Assembly: GCA_015852425.1 (NCBI GenBank)
Contig: JAAAIG010000238.1
Span: forward strand, 1-45,594
Reading direction: 5' to 3'
DNA: 45,594 nt
DNA from: Gryganskiella cystojenkinii
Lineage: Eukaryota > Mortierellomycota > Mortierellomycetes > Mortierellales > Mortierellaceae
Positions 1-11,714 of this stretch are shown in pieces. The notes beneath the pieces were generated by a model. The model did not search any database and was not told the origin of the DNA. It saw only the letters and a list, made by a program, of their open reading frames with translations. Every line of letters begins with the position of its first letter. Position 1 is the first letter of the stretch. Made by a program: the position numbers and the translations under genes.

Positions 1-278
1 CTGTTTTTTTTGAGCCTCCTGTAGATCATTCCTCAACTGTGAGCAAGGAGAGAGCATTTTCTTTTTTGTTGTCGCAGATGAACCCCCAATTAACTCTGTT
101 GCAAGGCGAGTGAGCCTGTTTTCATTCGTTCATTTTTGATCTAAACATGCCGCGCTGACAAGAGCAGATCAGATCCAACAACCCCTCCCCCCAAAAAAAA
201 TCGACAATTTCTCTCTGTGGTGGATGTCCTGTTTGTTCATAATACCAAAAAAAGAAAAAATAGGAATAGTGAACCTAC

Positions 279-1242
279 CAGAGTCAAGGACAAAGAGATC
301 ACCCTTGGGAAGACCACACTGACTACCCCCAAACACAAAGATGTCCGTCCCTGTGGTCGTGACAGAACTCGTATGCTGAAACCGTGGAAAGGGGTTGTTC
401 GATCCAAGGATCGGACGCTGATTCCAGAGCAACTGAGGAGTGGGTAAAGCACCAACAACACCGGGACCGGTGGTGGTCGTGATGTTCATAGTATTCGTGT
501 TTGTACTCGTCATCGGTGGCGCTGTTCCTGGACTCGTTAAAGCCGTAGTCGCCCCGTTCATCGATGTGTTTCCAGGGGGTGTGTTTGCATTAGGGAGTTG
601 AGACGGGACATGTTGGTGTGGGTTCGGTACTGACGGTGCTGTCGTTGCCACTCCTCCTCCTACTCCCCCAACTCCTCGAGGCCCTGATTGTTGAAACTGT
701 ATCTGTTGTTGTAGTTGTAGCTGCTGCTGCTGTTGTTGTTGTTGTTGTTGTAAGGGGCGATTGTTGTCTTGGGTAAAAGTTTGAGCCATAGGTCCCATTG
801 GTATAGGACCAACTCCGCCAATGTTTTGTCCCTGACCCTGATGACTTTGTTGGAGATGTGCAGTAGAGACATGCTGGTGATATGATTGTTGCTGTTGTTG
901 TTGCTGTTGTTGTTGTTGTTGATGCGAATAGTTAATATCGCTCAGGTTGGTCCCGCTTCCTGTGCTGCGCTGTTGCATGTACATGGGAGACGGACCATTG
1001 TTATTAATGTTGTTGCTGTTGTTGTCATTAGGGTACCGACTGCTGTTGGAATTGTTGACAATGTTGTTGTTGGCATTCATGGGACCAAGTCCGAGGCCAT
1101 TTGGTGGAGGAGCAGGTCGCTGCTTATTATTTGTGTTACTCGTGTTGTCGTTGGTGTTACCACTGTTGCTTCCCTTGTCCTTTACATCTTTGTCCTTGTC
1201 CTTGTCGTTGTCCTTTTTCTTTTTAGTAAATAGACCTGCCAT
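279..1242 (-). CDS. Tea1/Kel1-like kelch-repeat cell-polarity protein, first exon (partial)
   Basis: This is the N-terminal exon (about 321 codons) of a protein that runs off the left edge. It starts MAGLFTKKKK, followed by a Lys/Asp-rich stretch, Asn-rich sequence, two polyglutamine tracts and Pro/Thr-rich linker. Near the end the first kelch blade appears: LLWNQRPILG, then PFPRFQHTSS, DIFVFGG and GDLFVLDS. The order of a basic N-terminus, a disordered region and then a W-x-R...PRF-H...FGG...DLFVLD blade matches the Tea1/Kel1 family, which marks cell ends and organises microtubule- and actin-based polarity. The donor after the DLFVLDS codons is GTAGGT (intron from 278 leftwards, phase 1). 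An in-phase acceptor would leave a fragment of exon 2 at 1-18, but this is weak. The remaining blades and the usual C-terminal coiled coil lie outside the window. Confidence 0.72.
716..753 (-). repeat. CAG/CAA polyglutamine tract in the kelch gene
   Basis: A run of CAA and CAG codons on the minus strand encodes about ten glutamines followed by a Leu/Gln mix. The mixed codons make it an interrupted, probably fairly stable, trinucleotide repeat. Confidence 0.85.
886..924 (-). repeat. second polyglutamine tract in the kelch gene
   Basis: This tract encodes about twelve to thirteen consecutive glutamines from mixed CAA and CAG codons, after a Tyr-Ser-His motif. It lies in the disordered region before the first kelch blade. 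Confidence 0.85.
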
Positions 1243-2301
1243 GACTGTTTATAAGTGGAAAGTAGGTCCGAAGAGTGAATGAAAAAGAGGAGTAAAAGTA
1301 GTGACTATGTAACAAACGAAAGGGAAAGGTGAAATGGAAGAACGAGAGCGATGCCCTCGGTAATAGTGCGAATGAGAATGAATGGCGGTGATGAAACGGA
1401 CAACGCGACCTTTGAGGAAATGAGACACAAAGGAGGAGACAAAAAAAAATATATATGAAAAAATTCAGGAACAAAAGATAAAGGACAAGCAATTGAAAGA
1501 GGCGAAGGTGGAAAAAGTGGGAAAAGGTGATAAAAAGAGACTGGGGGGCGGGGTGAGGACAGAGACTGAAATTGAATTATGGTCGAAGGAATAAAATGAA
1601 TGCATGAATGAATGGAATGAGGACAGAGAGGCGGAGGGAAAGGAAAGAGAACAGAAAATGAAAGAAGACAACCCTTTTTTTTTTAATTCATTTGGGGATC
1701 AATGTCGCACAACAACAAGGGGAGACGAGTGGCTCACACAGACCTCTCTGTGTTTTTTTTGGCTGAGCTGATCGGACCGAAAAATGGTCTTTACATTCAA
1801 TGCAATCCAATTTCGCGGACAATAGATTTTGGGCAAAAACCGTAATCTTGTTTTTCTTCTTTCATTGTTCTTTCTTTGTTTGTTCGTGGCATTTTGACCT
1901 TGTTTATTCATGTGAACACCTGTTCAGACAACACATCACAATCCTCCACCTTGCCATTTAACTCTGCAGTCCGCGTGTTGCTTCATTAGCAGGAAATACT
2001 CCACCTCCTAACAATATTTACCCGCGCTGATCGCTGATTGTACCTTTCGAAGCCAACGGTCTTGCAACGAGTTTGATCCATAGTTCTCGCTTTTCTTCTT
2101 TCATCATACACTTGTTTATGTAGGGCTTTATTATCTTACAGTCGACCTTTCCATTCAGATTAAAAAGAAGGGCCTGCTCGTTCGTGTACGTTTGTTCATA
2201 TTATTCTTATCCTGCACGACGAGGATCAACAGAACCGGGGTTGTTTCTTTCGTTCTGTTATTCCTGATTCCTTGCATTCTCCGTGTTCCGCAAAAACGGT
2301 C
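1243..2301. other. intergenic region between DSK2 and the kelch gene
   Basis: About 1.06 kb with no credible gene. The part next to the kelch start (about 1243-1680) is strongly purine-rich on the plus strand, so the kelch gene's upstream leader is pyrimidine-rich on its own strand. The rest is mixed sequence beside the DSK2 3' end. Short open frames here are low-complexity Ser/Phe/Arg strings. Confidence 0.6.
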
Positions 2302-3589
2302 TCAAATGCTTCCAGAGAAAAGCATCTCGATCGCTCCGTTGACGTTTCCACCGGCGGCAAGCAAAGCTCGAATATTCCTCGCAGCATCATAGAATCCCAT
2401 TTCGTTCAATTGTTGAAGCTGGACCTGGAAACGTTCCTCTGGGGGTTGCTGGGGCTGTGCGGGGGTCGTGGCTCCTCCGGCGCCAGGCATGCCTCCCATG
2501 GCCGCCATCTGTTGAGCCCAGTATTGCGCCATAGGGTTAGGAGCTCCCATACCAGGCATACCAGCCCCAGGCACGCCGCCGAATGCTGCAAAGGGGTTGA
2601 ATGCCGGTGCTGCTACTCCTGAGGTAGGTGTAGGTGTCGTCGTGGCAGCTGTCGAAGCAGGAGTCGTGGTCGTCGGCAAAGCTGGCGTGGCACCCCAGGG
2701 GTTATACATGTTGCCAGCAGGTGCGGCTCCATAACCACCCATACCTCCCATACCAGCACCACCCATCTGACCAGACATTTGAGCGACCTGACGCAACATC
2801 TCTGGGTTGGCAATCATTTGTTGAAACTGGGGGGACTGGAGCATCTCGCGGACCTGAGGTCCCATTGCGGCCAAGGTAGGGTTCATCGAGATCATGGAAT
2901 CGAGCACCTGGGGGTTTTGGAGCATCGTTGACATGTACTGAGCAAAGTTGGGGTCCTGAAGCATCTGGTTCATCATGGTGGGGTCCATGCCGCCCATACC
3001 ACCCATGCCACCCATTCCACCCATGCCGCCCATGCCTCCCATTCCACCACCACCACCGCCCATCATGTTCGCCCAGGGGTTTGGCAAGGCCTCGGTTCCG
3101 GCTCCGGTACCAAAGGGGTCTAAATGAGGTAATGTAGAAAAGAAGTAATAAAAACAAGACGCGTCAGCATAATAGATCTGTAAAGAAAAGGGGATTATGC
3201 TGTCAATAAACGAAAAGCTGTCGGTCCAAAAAAAGGTTGTTTTTCTTACCAGCAGCAGGGGTATGGGTAGCAACAGGAGCAGGAGCAGGAGCAGCAGCTG
3301 CAGTAGCAGTAGGTGCGGCGGCAGTGGCAGCGGCTGTCGATGAAGCAGCAGCAGCTGGAGCGTTGCCTCGGACCATGTGGACTGTGTGGTTGTTTGCAAT
3401 CTTGTATGACTCAAGGGTGTCATCATCCTTGAGGACTCTGCCAGAATAGATTAAACGCATGCGCTCTGCTGGAGTATCACAGCTCTCGGCGATCTTTTCC
3501 TTGAACTCCTTGACGGTCTTGTCTGTGGTGATGGCGATGACATATTTGTTGTCGTTCGAAGCCTTGACGTTGATGGAGATCTCTGACAT
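2302..3589 (-). CDS. DSK2: Ubiquilin/Dsk2-like UBL-UBA proteasome shuttle protein
   Basis: Two exons, 3250-3589 and 2302-3119, are joined by a 130-nt GTAAGA...TTTAG intron to give 385 residues. Residues 1-75 form a ubiquitin-like domain starting MSEISINVKA, with RLIYSGRVLKD and the H-x-V-H end typical of ubiquilins. An Ala/Pro-rich linker and a Gly-Gly-Met repeat follow. Then comes a STI1-type region with the MMNQMLQDPNF and MLQNPQVLDSM helices. The last 45 residues are a UBA domain (QLNEMGFYD and the AGGNVNGAIE helix) ending at the stop. Known role of the family: the UBA binds ubiquitin chains and the UBL docks on the proteasome. The ATG is chosen because it opens the UBL fold directly and the sequence upstream is low-complexity. 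Confidence 0.93.
2980..3062 (-). repeat. Gly-Gly-Met tandem repeat inside DSK2
   Basis: Tandem 9-nt-like units encode about six consecutive Gly-Gly-Met triplets after a glycine run, between the UBL linker and the STI1 region. It is a low-complexity flexible linker and likely to vary in length between strains. Confidence 0.8.
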
Positions 3590-4390
3590 TGTGTAAAGCG
3601 TGTAATGTGATTGATGGGAGAGGTAAGAGAAAAGGAAAAAAGAAAGAATGTAAAGTGAGGGGTAGGAGTGAAAATAAGGAGCGAGGGGGGGGAGTAAAAT
3701 AGCAAAGTAAAAGGAAAGAGTGGAGAGTGGAGAGGTTTGGAGGGGGGGGGAAGGAAGGATTGGGCAAAAGGTTGTTGGGAATGTGAACAAAAGAGATGGA
3801 AAACAAAAAAGAGTTGCAGAAGAACAGCGCGTGAACACAAAAAAGTCAAAGGAGCTCCCTCTGTAGGGAAAAAGGAAGGACAAAGAAAAAAGAGCGATCG
3901 GATCGATCGTATTTTTTTTGTGCTCTCTCAGCACACTGCTGTCGTCGTCGTCTCCTCCCTTGTCGTCTTTTTCTGTCGCCTGCTGCACCGAAGGAAAAAA
4001 ATGCACAGACGATCAGTAAAACGTTGTCTGTGTGTGTACGTGTTCTTTCGCTCTTGTTAAACATCTTTGCCGAGTCTCTCTGCCATCGTTGGTCTCGAGA
4101 ACGGCCCGACAAGGTCCTTTGAGTAAGCCTCGGTCGAATTTTGTCTTTTTCCTTTCAGCGCGGGTCACAAAGAGGCGAAGGGCGGAGAGAAGACGTGTCC
4201 TCTGCCCGCCCCCAAAGTTAGTCCACGTCATTTTTACTCAAGAGAATGGGCGAATCGAAGCTCGATCTCCTGTTTTGTGGACCAATTTTTTTTTGTATTT
4301 TGCCACCGCTTTTTGAATCTTTTCTTTTTTTTTTTTTTTTATCTTTTTGCATTTAAATAAGCAAGTCAGTGGGCAACAGAGAGAGAGATC
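3590..4390. promoter_or_regulatory. divergent DSK2/RIT1 upstream region
   Basis: About 800 bp separate the divergent ATGs of DSK2 and RIT1. The DSK2 side (about 3600-3760) is purine-rich on the plus strand, so it is a CT-rich leader for DSK2. The RIT1 side has T-rich runs (about 4290-4340) close to the start. I see no gene and no TATA element I would defend. Confidence 0.5.
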
Positions 4391-6644
4391 ATGCCGACAA
4401 CTCACAAAACCACCCATGGCAGGGACAGGGACGACATGAGACGAGATGCCAAGTGTCTGTAAGGGCAACCATGTTTACCAAATGGACACATTTCATTTCT
4501 GTTCGACTGATCATTGAAATTGAACAAAAGGTCATATCTAAACCCAACCTGAAAACAGGCTGAACCGGCTAAAATCAATTCAAGCAGACGCGGCCTTTGT
4601 CAGTGAACTGGCCGATCTCTTCCCACACTTTCCCGTCCTTGGTAAACATACAGACGCTACAATACCTCACTTGGAACACGATATCAGAGATTTTTTATCT
4701 CTTGCTCATTCGAATTTTCTCTGGATGATATAGCAAACGAACGCTGTGGGACTTGGTATGTCCATCCCTCGAAGGTAAGAAAGACCAAGCAAGCATCAGA
4801 GTTGGATTTGATACAGCGAAGTCGCATGGATACCTGTTGTTGACACCAACGGAAACCCTCCTTGACCTCCACTCTCAATATAGATTCATAGACCTGGAGT
4901 CTATTTCAAATCGACCGATGGCCACACAGGAATTTGGGATTTCAACCTTCGTCGCTACAATCCTCATCTCATCAACGCGATTATCGACAATGGAGGGTAA
5001 GACATTCGACTCTTTTCAGCATGTATCCGGCGCGCAAAAGAATGATTTGATACTAAACATTCCTGCGATTGTTTATCAAACTCCCTTAGATGCATCATTG
5101 TGGACTCGACTCGTAAAGGGAAAAGGGTGCCGGATGCGTTGTCCAAGACAATACCGATCTGGTGTGCGACAATCAACAATGCTGTCCAAAAATGCGCTCT
5201 TCAAAACCAAATCAAGGAACTGGTATCAATTTCTCAAGCTCGGACTGTGGAATGCAATGAAGAGGCATCGTCAACGTTACTCGTCCCTGCTTTGGATAGT
5301 GAACGGTGGGATATTCGATACCACTCCTCTCCGAGTTTGATTTCGAGATCCGAACATGCCCAGATTGCGGAGAAAATTAGTGGCTTTGCAGACAAGCTCA
5401 TGGTAGGTCGACAGGCTCGGCGACCCTTTTTTTTTCCTACTGGATATGACCGCTGAAATATTTCCGAATACTCACTCGCTCTTCGTTCATCATGTGGTTG
5501 AAAACGACTTTATCTTGTATAGCGCTTCACAGACATGACGCCGCTGACAACACGCCTACTCAAGCCTATTCGACCCATCTGGCTCACACCGCAGAGCTTC
5601 ATAATGAAAGACGACCCACCAGATTATACCCAGGTCGGCTTCCTCCCCGTCATTTGTCTAAGTGCCTCAAGAGTTGTCCAGGATGGAATGGAAGAGCGAA
5701 ACGGATATCTCTATGTTCAAGGGTCAGGAGATGACGAGGAGATGTGGTCCAAAGGGTTGACGCCAGATCTCTTTTGGGAAAACGTTGACTACTTGCTTGA
5801 GGAAGGTATATCGTCCGCAGAGTGCGACGAACGAGCCAAGAAGATTGTCCAAGATGCAAGGAAAAGCCAATTAGAGAGATCAAAGCCCAGTGAAGGCAAC
5901 AAAAAGTCTTTGTCAAATCCAGCATCGTCTTCAGGTCTCTTCACACCATCAATGGAGCTTTGCTCCGAGATCAAGCCCAGTCCGATCTGGATTGGAAACA
6001 ATGCGAGCGGACGGATACCAGCCTGTTGGGAGGATGGGTACGATATTGTGATCAACTGCGGAGCAGAGATTAAACGAGAGCCTCATTTTGAGCTTGGAGG
6101 AGAAGGCGAACAGGAGTACGTGATCGGTCTGGGAGGCGTTGGGCATGGCGGAGCACAAGCCTCTCTCTGCAGGATGAAAGCTGCACAGTGGTCTGCAACT
6201 GCAGGGGTCGACAGCAGCCCAGTGACGGCGACAGTTGACAAAGACTTTTATTACCTTCACCTGCCCATTGCAGAGGGTAAAAAGGGTCAGCATGACCTTT
6301 TAGCTATGATACCCATCGCCATTCAGGGGATTCGCAAAATTTTCATGGAAGCGAAAGAGGGACAACCTCGGATATTGATCCACTGTCAGCAAGGGATGGA
6401 TCGATCCGTGGGCATCTCACTAGCGCTCTTGGTTGCATGTTTTGACGAGGAAACTGGAGCCTTTATTGATCGCGCTGGCGACCTTGGGGACAGAAAGATT
6501 TCCGCGAGCAAAGAGTTGATCCAAAGACGACTCTTCCAGATCATGTCCCATCGCCTTGCCGCCAGGCCTTCGCGGGCAACGCTCAAGATGGTCAACACTT
6601 ACTTTATGAGTCCCACAGATCCACCACCTGCCAAGTACAAGTAA
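4391..6644 (+). CDS. RIT1: Initiator tRNA 2'-O-ribosyl phosphate transferase (Rit1)
   Basis: Six exons (4391-4458, 4559-4641, 4734-4774, 4884-4996, 5090-5402, 5523-6644) join in phase to give 579 residues. Family hallmarks span the splice joins: ANERCGTWY, VYFKSTDGHTGIWDFNLRR, then IIVDSTRKGKRVPDALSKT and IPIWCATIN. The C-terminal third is the DUSP-like domain, with ILIHCQQGMDRSVG at about residues 491-504. Rit1 adds a 2'-O-ribosyl phosphate to A64 of initiator tRNA-Met, which keeps it out of elongation; the family is known from fungi and plants. The start is the ATG opening a short basic exon whose donor (GTAAGG) joins in phase to LNRLKSIQ. Exon 1 is the least certain part. Two stop codons in tandem end the frame, overlapping an AATAAAA signal. 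Confidence 0.93.
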
Positions 6645-7007
6645 TAAAATATAACAATCGGCAAATTCTCAAAGCAATTTTCTTTGTCTTCCAATGTCCG
6701 GCGACCGACAAGAATTTATCCTGGATCCGTACCAGAAGCTCAGAGAGATTCATAGTAATAATAAGAGTCCCTTTCTGTTCTGGTCCAATCCGTTCGATCC
6801 GCATCCTCGAGGCGGTACTTAGAGGATATCCTTTGAGAGAAGGTCGTGTGCATGAAGGGAATGCAGCGTTGGATTTCGTCACGTGGAGTGACCATTGTGG
6901 CTTTGAAACGCGTAGAGACTGAAAAAAAGGCAAAAAAAGATTCGGACAAACTTTGTTCATTCATCCTCCATCACCATTCACGCCATCGCTTTCTCAACGA
7001 CATCATC

Positions 7008-9168
7008 ATGTCATCAGCAACTCGGCCAGTACGTGTATCTGCACGTCAATCCGCTATCAAGCAACAGGAGAAGGAAGCAGAGGAACGGGCCATGGAGGCC
7101 AGACTCAAGGCCAAACAAGAGCGCGAGCTTATTTTGGAACAACAAAGAGTTGAACGGGAGCGCAAACAAAAAGAGGAGGATGAGGAAGAAGAAAGACTGA
7201 GAAAATTGCGGGATTCGTCCTCCAGGAGTCTGAGCCCACCTCTTTCGGATGCCTCTTCGTTGAGCGATGCGGACGAGGATGACGAAGAGGAGGAGGAGTT
7301 GGAGGAAGAAGAAGAAGAGGGAGAGACTGCCGAAGAAGAAGATCCCAACAAGGAGCAACCCCTAACGAGCTACTGGGAGATCGCATTCGTCTACGGGTTC
7401 TTGGTCAAGTTCAAGTCCTTGTTGAGACAGGCCTGCACCCTCAAGGATTTCTCGATCGATGTGAGTTGTCCAAGATTTCATCAAACAAAGATTGCGGTTT
7501 TATCTCGTTTTTGGTGGCAAATGAACGCAACTGAGACCGAGTACTGATGATTGCTTAACGCTATTCTTTAACCATAGGATCTCGAGTTGGGACTGCAGGC
7601 CGAGTCGACCAACGCCTGTATTGAGGACATTCACTGCAATTTGCTGTCCAACATGCCCAACCGGAAGAAGGCCGTTACGTAAGGGGACAAATGTGTCATA
7701 TGGAAATATCGATATGTCAGGAATACAGCGGGTGTATGGAACACTCGTCGCTCATAGACTCGCTCTTCTTTCTTGATCAAAAATAGTCCTCAAGTCTGGC
7801 AAAAGGTCTTGTCGGAGACTCTGGATGCAAAGCTAAAGACTGGAGAGCTGCTCTATACGGAAAACCCAATGAAGTACTACAACCACGAGTACTATACGAT
7901 CCCAACCAAGGACAGGGTCCAGATCTTGAAGGCTCTGGTCGACTGGGTCCTTCAGGAAGGCCCTTATGTCCGCTGGGGAATTGATCAGGATATGGAAGCA
8001 TATTCGATTACACCCTTCGGACAAGATCAAACCAAGCGTGTCTACTGGTATTTTGGAGGTAAGGACAGGAGCCTTCATCATGAAATGGACTCAATTTTTA
8101 TCCAATATCATATTAGGTGTGTAACTCAACTCTTTTATTCGCACTATCGTCTTAGAAGGGACTGTCCGGCTCTATCGGGAGACAAACTCGAAAAAGAAGA
8201 ATGCGAAATGGGAGACAGTTGCGACCAATCTGGATGAGCTCGAGGCGTTGGCTGACTCTTTTGATAAGACTACATCCAGATTGGAGAAGGCTCTCCAAGA
8301 AAAACTTCGTTCCGAGGTTATTGAACCCAGCAAAGAGAGAATTCTTCGAAGCGAGAAGGTAAAAATGGAGGGCAAAGTCACTACACCCAGTTATCTCTCG
8401 TTGATACTACAATTGAAGTGCGATTCTAATAAGCATTTGTTCCACTTTTTCTTTCGCTAGCGTAAGGAGCGGTTAGAGAAACAGATGCGATCGCTAGCTT
8501 TGTACCACGAGATGGCCGCCACCAGATCGACCAGGACCCGATCCTCAAACCGAATGAACCAACCCAAGTATACCTTTGACGACGACGAAGAGGAAGAGGA
8601 AGAGGACGAGTTTGCCATGTATAGACGACCATCGAGTCGGAACAGTCGCAGGAGATTGAATGACCCTGAAGAGGAAGAGCAACAGCAACAACAAACGTCG
8701 TCGGATCAACACTCGGCCGAAGGACAGGGACAAGACCTTGATCAATTTCATGGCTCATCGTCGATGGATCAACAGGATCGTGAACTGAGCGTGTCCTCTT
8801 CCCGATCCAGCGTGGGTCGTGACTCGGACACGTCTATCCGAGTTGCGTTTGAGCGTACAAAAGTTCAGGATGGCGAGTATGATAGTGACAATGTTGGTGT
8901 TGCGGCAGAAAGTCAACGCCCAGAAAACCCTTCACGGATTTTGGACCAAAAAGTGCAAGAGGTGCCGACATCACAACCTGTTGTCTTTGAAGCACCTGCT
9001 ACTGTCGTCCCTGCTGCACCTGCAACGACAATGGTTGCTCCACTTGATCCTCAGCATACACCGGTTGCCACTGCAACTCCCGTAGCATTGCCTGCTACTC
9101 CGGCACCAGCATCAGTATCAGCGCCTCTGCCTATGGACGTAGATACGGAACCAAGGGCCAGCAATTAA
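7008..9168 (+). CDS. DDT/WHIM-domain chromatin remodelling protein (CECR2/RSF1-like)
   Basis: Five exons (7008-7460, 7578-7678, 7787-8058, 8156-8358, 8461-9168) give 578 residues. The N-terminal 110 residues are a charged coiled coil (KQQEKEAEERA) and a long acidic run. A DDT-type helical region begins at SYWEIAFVYGF and continues through TLKDFSIDDLELGL across the first splice. WHIM-like segments follow: ENPMKYYNHEYYTIPTKDRV with LVDWVLQ, then RVYWYFGEGTVRLYRETN. These combinations occur in partners of ISWI-type remodelers, where they contact nucleosome linker DNA. The C-terminus is acidic, then Pro/Ala-rich. The ATG at 7008 is preferred to an in-frame upstream ATG at 6846 because the extra 54 residues look like leader sequence. 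The exact orthologue is not certain. Confidence 0.82.
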
Positions 9169-9339
9169 ACATTTTGGTGGCTTTGGTCAACAAACGCGTG
9201 ACTGCCTTTTGATCCCCGAAGTTGTTGAATGGGAGGCTGTTTGATGAATGATGTTCTGTGCCTGGACATGAGGTTTATTTTCCATTCATTTGTCCTTTGA
9301 ACTTCTCTCCTCTCCTTCATACCATAATACATCGCAACA

Positions 9340-10138
9340 ATGGCCTCGAAACTTACTACTGTCGTCTCTGACCTCCGCCATGGTCTTGGTGCCATCAAGT
9401 TGCGCCCTGATGTGAAGAAAGTCACCTTGACTTTCTCCAGACGTTCGGACAATGCTGGTGCCAGGTGAGAAGAACCACTCCAACAACCACGACGGCAGCA
9501 ATGGACAATTCAGGAACAAAAAGCCAAGGCAGGAAGCAGGAGCCATGATGAAAAGCGAAACCTTTTTTGCTGTCAAGTGTTCCGTGACAAGGGACCTTGA
9601 CTCGGCCTTCACACCTGCCGCCTCAGACACGTCGGCTCTCTATGATTAACAGATCGAGGAGGAGAAAATGATGGATCCGTACAGGGGATAGTCATCTAGA
9701 TATGGAATAGGCATTTTGAGAACCTTCAACAACCCAGAGGAGACATGGCAAAAGATTTCTTGATCGAAAGTATGTGCTGATCGGAACTTTTGATAATTTT
9801 CACTCCCCTCAGATACTTCCTCCGCGAGAACATGCCAAGGATCCAATATAACAACCCTTTGATCCAGTTCGAGGTTAATAAGGTCCAACAGCCCGGTGTC
9901 GCTCCCGAGCTGACTGTCGAGTTTTGTAAGTGTTCTCCTTTGACACTGTTGACCGTTTCTTCTGTTCAGAAGCCAACCCATGATGATTGTGTTTTATGCC
10001 TGCTTACCTTCTTTCTCCCCTCTGTCGCCTGTCTCATAATTAGCCAACAACGATATCAAGAAGATCTCCTGCTCCAGGATACAGTCCAGCGAGATTTGCA
10101 AACAGTTCTTGACCGCCACCACGGAGGGATCAGCATAA
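9340..10138 (+). CDS. Mitochondrial ribosomal protein, L51/S25/CI-B8 fold (MRP49/mS25-like)
   Basis: Three exons (9340-9464, 9813-9925, 10044-10138) encode 110 residues. The core reads KVTLTFSRRSDNAGARYFLRENMP, spliced inside an Arg codon, then RIQYNNPLIQFEV. This matches the GAR-x-F...P-x-(I/L)-x-(Y/F)-x-NP signature shared by mS25 and fungal MRP49 (mL61). The family has a thioredoxin-like fold and is a structural part of the mitoribosome. The start is an ATG in good context (ACAATGG). Intron 1 is 348 nt, three to four times the local norm. I cannot tell from sequence alone whether it is the large- or small-subunit member. Confidence 0.85.
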
Positions 10139-10405
10139 GATTAAAAATAGGGAGGAAAAAAGCTCTTTTTACACATACGGGACAAGACAAAAGGAGGAGT
10201 CACACATAACCATTAAAAACTTATACAATTTTTCAGCTCAAACTGTCAAGCCATGCCACATGAAAGCACCTGTTGCAAACTACAGATTTAAAATTAAGAA
10301 AGTTGAAAGGACATTTTTTTTTCAGCTTCTACGTTTGTACAGTATTACATTTTGTTTTGTTTTTTTGAAAAGATCTTTCTGTCGCATTGTTCCTCCCCGT
10401 CTCGC
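10139..10405. other. convergent intergenic region
   Basis: The 267 bp between the stops of the mitoribosomal gene and GET2 are AT-rich with T runs, and probably hold both 3' ends. No gene is seen. Confidence 0.5.
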
Positions 10406-11714
10406 TTAAGAGAACATGTGGGTAAAGACGACGGTCAAGCCAACGATAAAGACCACGACTGAGAGATCGCTCACGAGTGAGGACCAGATCAACCGATAAC
10501 GCATGAAGATCCGGATCATGTCCGAGAACGGTGGGGGCAAGAATCCTGCAATGGTTCCCAAAGTACTACTAGGGCTCGCTGTCACGCCATGCAAAAACAT
10601 TCTGGTTGATTGCAAGATCAACTCCATCGTCACAAAGTACCAGAACACGGGCTATCGTGACACAAACGAACCATGGCGATTGGTATTAGATATCAGGTCA
10701 GAAAGACAATATATATATAACCACCACGCTGGCTTCTTTTTTTTGCTTACCATAGGTGCAACCTGGTAGACCCCATAGGGCAAGGGTTTATCCGTCGCGA
10801 GAGCATCGAACCGTCCTAGATCGCCCTGTCGAGAGTACTCTCTGTAGACAACGCCGAATCCCAAAAGAACCGAGAAAACGAAATGCAACAACTTCCACCA
10901 ACGAGCAGTTGTATCCACCGTGGGAGTCAGGACCGTGAATCCAGGTGATGGTGGGGGCATACCGGCACCGAATCCCGACATGGCTGAAGAAGTGTTTTTG
11001 GATCCGTCTTCTGATTGCATCCTCCTTGTCAAAGAGTGTTGTTGTTGAGGATCGAGGAAGGGGTTATTCAGGAAGGGATTGAAAGCTGGGTCTGCATTTC
11101 CAAAAGGTGATGCAAACGGATTCGTGTGCGCTTGAGGTGCTCCTAATGAATCGTCTGGATCGGCGTCATTGGAATCCTCGACAGTGGGTGCGGTTGACTT
11201 TGATCCAGTAGAAGAGGCGGCTGATGCGTGGTGAGTCGAAGAGGTGGAAGCTTGGCGAGATATCCTTGGAGCAGCTGCAGCAGCAGAAGCAGTACTGGTC
11301 GATCCTGATCCGTCATGGTCCTCTTCTTTGCCAGCTAGGGTGATTTAAGTGAGAGAAGACTTGATGTTAGCAAAGCGTCTCTTTAGTTACAGCGTTTCTA
11401 CTACTTGTACACAATCTCATCAATGATGAAATTGCGGAAGAGGGTTTCTTGGTCATGTCGAATCCACATTTACCTGCAGGGACTTCGCCCTCCAAGAGTT
11501 CACCAGAGGCGACTGCAGCCTTGATCCGCTCCTCTTCCTGTTCCTTCTTCAGGAGCTGCTCTCTGGCCTGGAGAACCGAGGGTGTGGGCGCGACCTGAGC
11601 GTTTGTTCCGGATGTGCCAGTGATCTTGCTCAGACGCGATTCACCCGAGGCAAGAATCTTTTTCTGTCGGGCCTCACGACGTTTCCGAAGGAGCTCTGCT
11701 TGCGAGTCAGACAT
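10406..11714 (-). CDS. GET2: GET complex subunit Get2 (tail-anchored protein insertion receptor)
   Basis: Exons 11474-11714, 10751-11334 and 10406-10651 give 356 residues. The N-terminus MSDSQAELLRKRREARQKKI is the basic helix of Get2-type receptors that captures Get3, and SRLSKITG follows, as in yeast Get2. A long disordered Ser/Thr/Ala-rich linker with Asn-Pro-Phe repeats fills the middle. The C-terminal third carries hydrophobic segments: LLHFVFSVLLGFGVVY, VFWYFVTMELIL, and LSVVVFIVGLTVVF just before the stop. Known role: with Get1 it forms the ER receptor that inserts tail-anchored proteins delivered by Get3. Exon 3 begins at an in-phase Pro codon after a CGATAG acceptor, so no ATG is needed there. 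Confidence 0.9.

Noticed and set aside
6846..7007. Upstream ATG extension of the DDT/WHIM gene
   Set aside because: The extra 54 residues lack family features, and a better-placed ATG opens directly into the charged N-terminal region.
9545..9780. C/D-box snoRNA in the mitoribosomal intron as an annotated feature
   Set aside because: The C-like and D-like boxes are too far apart (113-236 nt) and no terminal stem is visible, so it is kept only as a low-interest finding.
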